Positions 57,391-64,000 of a stretch of 64,000 nt of DNA are shown piece by piece. How positions within the stretch are numbered: the stretch's first letter is position 1; each line of letters starts with the position of its first letter. The notes beneath the pieces are model-generated. The model ran no database searches. It saw nothing but the letters and a program-made list of their open reading frames with translations, and was not told the origin of the DNA. The DNA lies in contig NZ_WWFG01000010.1 in NCBI RefSeq assembly GCF_026127265.1, positions 1 to 64,000 of the forward strand, written 5' to 3'. The position numbers and the translations under genes were made by a program. Source of the DNA: Nostoc sp. KVJ3 (GTDB taxonomy: Bacteria > Cyanobacteriota > Cyanobacteriia > Cyanobacteriales > Nostocaceae).

Positions 57391-60300
57391 TTAAAACCCC
57401 AGTAGGTATTTGCTATCCTCTGTGCTAATTAGAGTTGTTCGTCCTTGTGAACCATAAGCAACTTCGGAAATATAAAGATTTGGATCATGCAGTTCGGCAA
57501 TGATGTGATGTGCTGATTGTTCAGCATTAATACTAGAACTCAGGTCAATTGCTCGACAAAATACATTTGGCCATTCCCATTTCAGGCTTTTGCTTAATCC
57601 AAACAAGCTACCACCAATGACATTGAAATTACCTTGATTTGAAAGTCCAAATGCTCCATCAAGACGAACTACAGTGCAAAAACAACTGCGTCCGTAGCTG
57701 GCGGCATCTGTGAGAGATTTCCTCAGATGTTTTGCTATCAAGAATATATGTTTAACAATTGCCTTTTCTGCTTTCAAATAGGTAATTTGATAGTTATCAC
57801 CTGCTGCAAGGGTAGGATGGAGATGAATAAAAATGCCAACTGTTCCGTAATTTGTGGTAATTTCACCCAACTTTTCCTGTAAATGTTCTTCGCTCAAATT
57901 TTCCAACATAATACGATTTATGCTTTGGGGTAATGGCTGTTGGTGGAGGAGTGATTGAGGAAAACTTAAAACAACAACCTTCAAACCCCGATCAATAAGT
58001 AACTGAGCTAGTTTTGTAGTCGTAGGAGAACCATCATCGGTAAGTAAACTGATGTATCCCTGCGGTAGTGTAAATCCTAAAAAATCTGGTCGAGGAAGAA
58101 ATTTGAGTTCTACCGGACTACGAACAATATTGTGGTCATTATGCTCTAAAAGCTGTTGCTGGTTATTAGACTCGTTGAATAAGTTTTTTTTTTCACCAGC
58201 AGCTAGCTGTTGAATATATTCGACTATTTCACGGATGGTGCGTTTTTCTGTAAGTTGTTCCAAATTTGGTTGCGGTAAATCAGGATATAAAGCTTGCATC
58301 GCGGCTAAAATTTCCACACGCTTGATAGAATCGATTCCCAAATCTGCTTCCAAATCCATGTCAAGTTCCAACATTTCTACTGGATAACCTGTTTTATCGC
58401 TTGTAATTGCAAGTAACTTATCGCTCAACTCCGTAAAATCAATTTCTACCCCTAGTTCCTGGTTTTTAGATTCTAATTCAAATCTTGTAGTAGCTATTTC
58501 AGGTAATTGTTTGGATTGAGCGATCGCCGATTCTGCATTTTGTACAATATATTCTGGAGGATTTGCTAATGTTTGCAGATATTCTACTATCTGAGCAATG
58601 GTATGTTTTTCTGCAAGTCGTTCTAAATTTGGTTGTGGTAAATCAGGATATAAGGTTTGCATCGCGGCTAAAATTTCCACACGCTTGATAGAATCGATTC
58701 CCAAATCTGCTTCCAAATCCATGTCAAGTTCCAACATTTCTACTGGATAACCTGTTTTATCGCTTGTAATTGCAAGTAACTTATTACCCAGTTGCTCAAT
58801 GTCAATATTTACGGTAGGAGTAAATGTTTCTTGATTATTCAATTCTTCAATGTTTTTATCTTGCCATACCTCATTTGTATCAACTGCATCTGCAATAGTA
58901 AATGTTTCTTGATTATTCAATTTTTCAATCTTTTTATTTCCCCATAATTCATCTGCGTCAACTGTAGTTCCAGTAGTAGGCGATTCAAAATTAGCGATGT
59001 GTTTACCATTTGATGCAGTAGCTTTTGCAGGCAACTGAGAAAATTCTACTAATTGCTGCTTCTGAGTATTAACAACTAAATTAGAATACTCTTGTTGTAA
59101 TCTGTCAAAAAAGTGCCTACCGTATTCTATCTGATGTTGAAGGTATTGCTCATGAACGCGTAGGGTTTCACTATGATAGTTATGAAACTGCAACATACCA
59201 CGTTCTAAACTGTCTATTATTTCCGGCGTAAGTTCTCCATAATTATCTGTCAGCTTACTATGAGTAAATAAATTATTCTGTTGTTGCATCAGTTGGAAAA
59301 ATGTTTTGATGTAATCCTGCTGATGGTTAAGATACTGCTCATGCAGTTGTAAGTTATTGCTTTGATGTTGCTGAAATTGCTTCAGAAAGTATTCTAAACT
59401 TTCTAATACTCGTTGATTATTCACAGCTTGGTCTGATTTGGTAGATATCTTTAAACCTGGTACTGAAAGTTCTTTCATGGGAGAAATATTAGTTACAGGC
59501 TTACCATTATGTACTTTATGTTGCATATTATTTAGATGATTTTCAAGCTCTTTTGACATTATTCTTGAAGGCAAAGAACCATTCTGATGTGATTTGACCT
59601 CATGACCATCAAGTAAAGCATTTGAAAATGCTTTTTTAGTTTTTTCTGAAACATAGTTAGTACTATTTAAACGTACTTTCCAATTCTTAGTTTGTGGAAT
59701 TGTGGGAAGTTCCGAAGGTATTTGATAAGGGTCAATATGCTTTAATTGCAGTCCTGCAACACGCAATTGCACAACAGCTTCTCGTAATGAGCGATCGCTA
59801 TCTTTCTGGTTGTTAGGGTTCAATGCTACAGCTATGTGTGGACGTTGACCTAAAATATCTTTTACCAAGTTAGTTAAAACTCGTTTCGGACCAAATTCAA
59901 CAAAGCAATAACCTCCATCTGCGTAGATATTTTCAATTTCTTGATTAAACAATACTGAGTTGGAGAGATGATTTTCTAGTGTTTTATTAATTAGTTCCGT
60001 TTCACTAGAATAAACCTTACCTGTAACATTTGTATAAACTGATATTTTTGGTTTGCTAAAAGTTACACGCTTACAAGCGTTAGCAAATCTTTTGCGAGCA
60101 AATTCAATCAACGGTGTATGAAAAGCAGCTGCAACAGGTAATAGTACCGCAGTTGTACCTTGATTTTGTAAAATCTGCTGTATTTTAGTTATCTGAGCAG
60201 AATTTCCTGCCAGGACAACTTGATGGGGAGAGTTAAAATTAGCAATTCTGATTTGCGGAAATTGCTCAATTAGTTCTTTGACTTTATAAATATCTTCTTT

Positions 60301-62601
60301 AACGGCAAGCATTTTCCCAGCATCACCAGAGTTCTGAGAAGTTGCCATTGCTTGCCCTCTAGCTTTTACCAAAAAGCAATAATCTTCTTCACTCAGTACT
60401 CCCGCAGCCCACAACGCCGTTAATTCTCCAAAGCTATGTCCGGCGGCAAAATCAGCTTGAAACCCGGCTTTTTGCAAAATTTGATACATTCCTGCACTCA
60501 AAGCTGCGATCGCAGGTTGAGCATACTCTGTTCTTTGTAGTGCAGTAGCTTGGGCATCTTTTTCTGTTTGGGTAAAAACTGGTGATGGAAAAACAATCTC
60601 CGATACTGATTGTAAATTATCTTGGCGTAATAGGCCATCCATACGCCCGTAAAGCTGTTGTAATTCTGGGAAATTAATTACCAATTCCTTACCCATCTCT
60701 AAGTATTGGGAACCTTGTCCAGAAAATAATGCTACTACTTTTCGTGATAAATCCATCCCACAAGTATGATAGTAAATTCCTTGTGGATGATCCCAAAAAT
60801 TGAGGTTTGATTTTTCTTTTAAACAATTAATTGTTATTTGCAGAAACCTGCTAGCCTCAATACGAGACGCTACAACAAATCCTACTCTTGCTGCCGAAAG
60901 GGGAATTTCAACTGATTTGCAACTTTCTACTAATTCCGTATAGTATCTGTCGCCTAAATTGGACTCAAGCTGACTGAGAAGTTCTTGACATTTGTTTAAT
61001 AATTTTACCGGGGTTTCGGCAAATAGCAACATTGTATCTGGAGTTGATTGCAAACGATAAGCTTCATTCTGCTTGCCTAAGTATTCTTCCAGAACAACAT
61101 GATAATTACTGCCACCAAATCCAAAAGAACTTACACCTGCTCGTCTTGGTGTTTCATTACCATGAATCCAAGGTCTAGCTTCGGTATTTAAATAGAATGG
61201 TGAATCTTCTATATTGAGTCTTGGGTTTGGCTGAGTAATGTTGATTGTGGGTGGTAATATCTTATGATGTAGCGCCAGAGAAGCTTTTATTAGGCTTGCT
61301 GCGCCTGCTGCCGCTTTAGTATGTCCAATTTGAGATTTAACACTACCAAGAGCAATATATGGGAAGCCATTGTGTTCTCCAAAAAATTCCTTCAAAGATG
61401 CGAATTCTGTAGAATCACCAGCTAGAGTAGCTGTACCGTGGGCTTCTATCAAACCAACAGTTTCACGAGCAAAGCCTGCATCTTCATATGCCCGTTGTAA
61501 TGCTTTCACCTGCCCTTCTTTTCGGGGTGCATAAATACTCTTGAATCGTCCATCACTAGAAGCACCAATTCCTTTGATGACTGCATAAATTTTATCATTA
61601 TCCCTTTCTGCATCTTCAAGGCGTTTGAGTACTAACATCCCAATACCTTCTCCTACAAGTATCCCATCAGATTGGGCATCGAAAGGGCGGATATTTCCAC
61701 TAGGAGACATCGCAGGTGTTTTACTAAAACAAATATAGGTAGTGATTGAGTTATTAGTATCTACCCCACCAGTCAACATCATGTCAGATCGATGTTCTAC
61801 CAATTCACTAATCGCCAGCTTTAAGGCGCTCAATGAACTGGCACAAGCTGCATCAACAACACAGTTCATACCTCCAAAATTAAAGCGATTGGCAATTCTT
61901 CCTGCAACTACATTTGCCAACATACCAGGAAAAGCATTTTCGTCCCACTCTACATATGCACTCTTGATTTTCGCAATAATTTTCTGCGTATCGTCATCAG
62001 ATAAACCACTGCTTTTTAAAACTTTTTCCCAAACAGGATAGTGAAGCCTTGCCGCAAGTGGCATACCTAGCTGATTGGACTGTGCAACTCCTAGAACAAC
62101 CCCAACTGTTTCACGATTAAAATCATGTTTTTCATCGTAGCCAGCATCTTTCATTGCCTCTTTTGCTACTACCAAACTCAATAGTTGAGAAATATCTGTT
62201 ACTTCTAAAATGTTAGGTGGAAGTCCAAATTCCATCGGATAAAAATCAACATCTGGTATAAATCCACCTCTTTTACAATATGTTTTTTCAGGTGCTTTGG
62301 GGTCTGGGTTATAATAATCATCGATATTCCAGCGTGAGAGCGGAACATCAGTAATACAATCAACTTTATTAATAATATTTTCCCAGTATTCTCGCAATTT
62401 TCTAGCTTTTGGAAATAGAGAAGACATACCAATAATGGCAATAGGAGTAGTATGTAATTTTTTATTAATTGTTGTTGTAGTTTGCATGGATTTTTGCATT
62501 TGGCTATTTTGGCACGAAATCACTTTCAACAAAGTTCTTTCACAATGAGTCATGTCCTGAGATAACTTCGCTATAGCTATGTCAACTTTTTTAAAGTACA
62601 T
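57391..62601 (-). CDS. KS-AT-ACP-ACP synthase subunit (HglE/PfaA-like)
   Basis: In this protein of up to 1736 aa the KS (about 50-470) has Cys253 in DAACASSLSAL, His in EAHGTATLAGD and IGHTKAAAGA. The AT (about 620-920) has FSGQGSQYLEMG and GHSFGELTALW. A helical linker with two HEQYL repeats spans about 1080-1165. Two ACPs near 1304 and 1425 share DLGIDSIKRVEIL with the phosphopantetheine Ser. The end (about 1500-1736) resembles a KR without a clear catalytic triad. This is the lead subunit of an iterative lipid synthase. Possible starts are 62601, 62553 and 62499, none with a strong ribosome site. Confidence 0.88.
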   Translation of the reverse strand: MYFKKVDIAIAKLSQDMTHCERTLLKVISCQNSQMQKSMQTTTTINKKLHTTPIAIIGMSSLFPKARKLREYWENIINKVDCITDVPLSRWNIDDYYNPDPKAPEKTYCKRGGFIPDVDFYPMEFGLPPNILEVTDISQLLSLVVAKEAMKDAGYDEKHDFNRETVGVVLGVAQSNQLGMPLAARLHYPVWEKVLKSSGLSDDDTQKIIAKIKSAYVEWDENAFPGMLANVVAGRIANRFNFGGMNCVVDAACASSLSALKLAISELVEHRSDMMLTGGVDTNNSITTYICFSKTPAMSPSGNIRPFDAQSDGILVGEGIGMLVLKRLEDAERDNDKIYAVIKGIGASSDGRFKSIYAPRKEGQVKALQRAYEDAGFARETVGLIEAHGTATLAGDSTEFASLKEFFGEHNGFPYIALGSVKSQIGHTKAAAGAASLIKASLALHHKILPPTINITQPNPRLNIEDSPFYLNTEARPWIHGNETPRRAGVSSFGFGGSNYHVVLEEYLGKQNEAYRLQSTPDTMLLFAETPVKLLNKCQELLSQLESNLGDRYYTELVESCKSVEIPLSAARVGFVVASRIEASRFLQITINCLKEKSNLNFWDHPQGIYYHTCGMDLSRKVVALFSGQGSQYLEMGKELVINFPELQQLYGRMDGLLRQDNLQSVSEIVFPSPVFTQTEKDAQATALQRTEYAQPAIAALSAGMYQILQKAGFQADFAAGHSFGELTALWAAGVLSEEDYCFLVKARGQAMATSQNSGDAGKMLAVKEDIYKVKELIEQFPQIRIANFNSPHQVVLAGNSAQITKIQQILQNQGTTAVLLPVAAAFHTPLIEFARKRFANACKRVTFSKPKISVYTNVTGKVYSSETELINKTLENHLSNSVLFNQEIENIYADGGYCFVEFGPKRVLTNLVKDILGQRPHIAVALNPNNQKDSDRSLREAVVQLRVAGLQLKHIDPYQIPSELPTIPQTKNWKVRLNSTNYVSEKTKKAFSNALLDGHEVKSHQNGSLPSRIMSKELENHLNNMQHKVHNGKPVTNISPMKELSVPGLKISTKSDQAVNNQRVLESLEYFLKQFQQHQSNNLQLHEQYLNHQQDYIKTFFQLMQQQNNLFTHSKLTDNYGELTPEIIDSLERGMLQFHNYHSETLRVHEQYLQHQIEYGRHFFDRLQQEYSNLVVNTQKQQLVEFSQLPAKATASNGKHIANFESPTTGTTVDADELWGNKKIEKLNNQETFTIADAVDTNEVWQDKNIEELNNQETFTPTVNIDIEQLGNKLLAITSDKTGYPVEMLELDMDLEADLGIDSIKRVEILAAMQTLYPDLPQPNLERLAEKHTIAQIVEYLQTLANPPEYIVQNAESAIAQSKQLPEIATTRFELESKNQELGVEIDFTELSDKLLAITSDKTGYPVEMLELDMDLEADLGIDSIKRVEILAAMQALYPDLPQPNLEQLTEKRTIREIVEYIQQLAAGEKKNLFNESNNQQQLLEHNDHNIVRSPVELKFLPRPDFLGFTLPQGYISLLTDDGSPTTTKLAQLLIDRGLKVVVLSFPQSLLHQQPLPQSINRIMLENLSEEHLQEKLGEITTNYGTVGIFIHLHPTLAAGDNYQITYLKAEKAIVKHIFLIAKHLRKSLTDAASYGRSCFCTVVRLDGAFGLSNQGNFNVIGGSLFGLSKSLKWEWPNVFCRAIDLSSSINAEQSAHHIIAELHDPNLYISEVAYGSQGRTTLISTEDSKYLLGF
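58259..58781 (-). repeat. Tandem ACP-coding repeat, nearly identical at DNA level
   Basis: Two stretches of about 160 bp (58259-58420 and 58619-58781) encode the two ACPs and are almost the same base for base around ATCGATTCCCAAATCTGC. The linker also repeats NNQETFT. Such identity suggests recent duplication or gene conversion. Confidence 0.8.
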
Positions 62602-63036
62602 ATACTCATCACTATTTCATTCAGAGAAAACGCATCTAAATGACTCTTGACTAATAAGGCAGGGCGGAAATAAACAAAACATATTATTGGAATAATAAAT
62701 AATCACTTCCGGTTCGCTCATTTTTTCCGGAGTCAGAAGAAATGCTACTCAGGGGTAAAAGATTGCTCGGCAAGCACTGATGTGTGCTTTTTGGGAATAT
62801 TTCCTTTGGTATACTTTTTGCCTTCCATTTTTTCTAACTCCGTAAAAAATGGGCGAATTTGGAGTAATCAGGTTTAAAACCCTTTAGTTGATAGTTACAA
62901 TACATCTTAGGTATTCACCCTTACTAAAAACATCTGAAGAAGGTCTTGTATTTTGACTCAACGAAAGTCCTAGCCTAACCACGACTTTCGTTGAGATGTT
63001 GATTTTTGAAGAAAATTATTGTGTGGCGCTCGTTTT
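62602..63036. promoter_or_regulatory. Divergent control region between synthase operon and kinase
   Basis: This 435-bp gap contains three hairpins. CCATTTTTT/AAAAAATGG lies at about 62826-62852, AAGCAC/GTGTGCTT at about 62776-62793, and a perfect 13-bp inverted repeat at 62957-62995. No gene was seen. It should hold the promoters of both the biosynthetic cluster (leftward) and the kinase (rightward). Confidence 0.5.
62957..62995. promoter_or_regulatory. Perfect 13-bp inverted repeat
   Basis: CTCAACGAAAGTC and GACTTTCGTTGAG are exact mirror images separated by 13 bases, about 42 bp before the kinase ATG. It could bind a dimeric regulator or act as a terminator-like hairpin. Confidence 0.55.
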
Positions 63037-64000
63037 ATGCAGTCTTTCCTCAAATTCCAGCCTAATCCATTTCGCTTTTTGGTATATACCGAATGGGTCA
63101 TGCTTACAAGCTGCGGTTCCCTAGCCGGATTGGAAGCGATCGCTGGGCGGCGGTTGCCTCTTGAGCATATTTCCGTTTTGCTATTGCTTTGCATGATGGG
63201 GTGGGTGCTGCCAACGGGCAATTTGCCCGTAAAAATCCTCTATACATTAGCTGAAATTGGTTTAATTTTCTACGGAACAACGCTGGGATATCTCCACATT
63301 TTGCCGACGCTGTACTTGATTGTGTTTATTCGTAGTTGCTTCATCTTCAGTACGATCGGACGTTGGGCAATTTGCGGAATGTTGCTCGTGCTGTTTTTGG
63401 ACAATCAGATCATCTACGTGCAGAATATGACAAAGCTTATGCCCCGATTAGAAGAGCAGTTTTGGATGCATCTGGTTGCAGAAACACTGATGTTTGGGTT
63501 GGGGCTGTTCTTGGTGCTAATGCTGGTCAATACACTCTTGTCTGAACGTCAGTCTCAGGGGGATCTAGCGATCGCGCATCAGCAGCTTCAGCAGTATGCC
63601 CTCCAGTCAGAAGAGTTGGGAGCTGCCCAGGAGCGCAATCGGATTGCTCGTGATATTCATGATTCTTTAGGATATGTGCTGACAGCGTTGAATGTGCAGC
63701 TACAAACGGCAGTGATCCTCCAACAACAAGAGCCAGATCGGGCACAACCCTTTTTGCAGCAGGCTCGACGGTTAGGTATGACTGCTATGCAAGAAGTGCG
63801 AAAATCGGTGCAGGCATTGCGCCAAGAAAATCGAGCAGAGCAGTCTTTGACTGAGACGATAGCCGCTGTGGTCGATGATTTTCGGCAGGCAAGTGGTATT
63901 CAAACGCAAATGCAGATAACAGGAGAGACAGGAGGAATAGGTAATATTGCAGTGTCCTCTGCGATCATAAATGCACTATACCGAATTGTTCAGGAGGCGC
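63037..64000 (+). CDS. Sensor histidine kinase, NarL-type partner (HisKA_3), 3' end outside window
   Basis: An open frame runs from ATG 63037 to the window edge (321 codons, no stop). Five or six hydrophobic segments cover residues 15-175 (SVLLLLCMMGWVLP; ILYTLAEIGLIFYGTTLGYL; AETLMFGLGLFLVLMLVNTL). A coiled-coil linker follows, then the HisKA_3 dimerisation box ERNRIARDIHDSLGYVLTAL with the phospho-acceptor His. The frame ends with the start of the ATPase N-box (YRIVQEA). Such kinases signal to NarL/LuxR-type regulators, which are probably encoded just downstream. Its place opposite the synthase operon makes it a candidate regulator of the cluster. A TTG at 63019 is an alternative start. Confidence 0.8.
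   Translation, partial: MQSFLKFQPNPFRFLVYTEWVMLTSCGSLAGLEAIAGRRLPLEHISVLLLLCMMGWVLPTGNLPVKILYTLAEIGLIFYGTTLGYLHILPTLYLIVFIRSCFIFSTIGRWAICGMLLVLFLDNQIIYVQNMTKLMPRLEEQFWMHLVAETLMFGLGLFLVLMLVNTLLSERQSQGDLAIAHQQLQQYALQSEELGAAQERNRIARDIHDSLGYVLTALNVQLQTAVILQQQEPDRAQPFLQQARRLGMTAMQEVRKSVQALRQENRAEQSLTETIAAVVDDFRQASGIQTQMQITGETGGIGNIAVSSAIINALYRIVQEA

Noticed and set aside
50774..62601. The heterocyst-glycolipid (hgl) locus itself
   Set aside because: Domain order is similar, but HglB-, HetN- and HetI-like genes are missing and tailoring genes unknown in hgl loci are present, so it is a paralogous pathway.
1..64000. CRISPR arrays, tRNA or rRNA genes
   Set aside because: No regularly spaced direct repeats and no recognisable tRNA or rRNA sequence were seen.

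Overview
The window looks like part of a large plasmid of a filamentous, probably heterocyst-forming (Nostocales) cyanobacterium. Evidence for this is the many HIP1 octamers (GCGATCGC), typical dispersed palindromic repeats, a CyRepA1-type replication protein, cyanobacterial IS elements, CHAT/NB-ARC/filamentous-haemagglutinin genes, and a synthase related to heterocyst-glycolipid (Hgl) and polyunsaturated-fatty-acid (Pfa) enzymes. No rRNA, tRNA or CRISPR array was seen.

Layout. (1) 1-10,854, minus strand: a conjugative type IV secretion operon with VirB2-, VirB3-, VirB4-, VirB5-, VirB6-, VirB8-, VirB10- and VirB9-like genes, ending in a probable coupling-protein start. Its last three complete genes (142-3981) carry about eight apparent single-base frameshifts. 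(2) 10,855-23,100: plasmid maintenance genes. These are small DNA-binding proteins, a RecD2-like helicase, a tyrosine recombinase behind a 13-bp-arm hairpin, a 2.3-kb repeat-rich gap, and the 1190-aa CyRepA1-like initiator coupled to a 92-aa leader ORF. (3) 24,208-33,548: a signalling or conflict locus made of a vMAP-type HTH/NB-ARC ATPase, a Ser/Thr kinase with TPRs, a secreted protein, a CHAT-protease TPR protein and a TpsA-like exoprotein. (4) 33,698-42,110: a glycosyltransferase broken by one frameshift, a thioredoxin-fold gene interrupted by an intact IS630 element, a membrane/charged-helix protein, two further IS remnants and gene debris. (5) 42,195-62,601, minus strand: a nine-gene biosynthetic cluster. 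(6) 63,037-end, plus strand: a divergent histidine kinase cut by the window edge.

The most interesting system is the cluster at 42-62.6 kb. Read 5' to 3' on the minus strand it encodes KS-AT-ACP-ACP-(KR-like), KR-DH, KS-CLF-AT and a PfaD-type enoyl reductase, which together form an iterative Hgl/PUFA-like lipid synthase. These are followed by a sulfotransferase (frameshifted), an APS kinase for PAPS supply, an O-carbamoyltransferase, a Rieske oxygenase and a PvdE/SyrD-type ABC exporter. The prediction is an exported, hydroxylated, sulfated and carbamoylated lipid or polyketide. The tailoring set resembles that of saxitoxin pathways but is attached to an unrelated lipid-synthase core. Next to conjugation and replication genes, the pathway is plausibly mobile.

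Several genes (VirB9-like, VirB10-like, the 142-1337 gene, glycosyltransferase, sulfotransferase) are broken by single-base shifts, most of which are repaired by adding one base to a short homopolymer. Either sequencing error or recent decay could explain this, and it bears on whether the pathway is functional.
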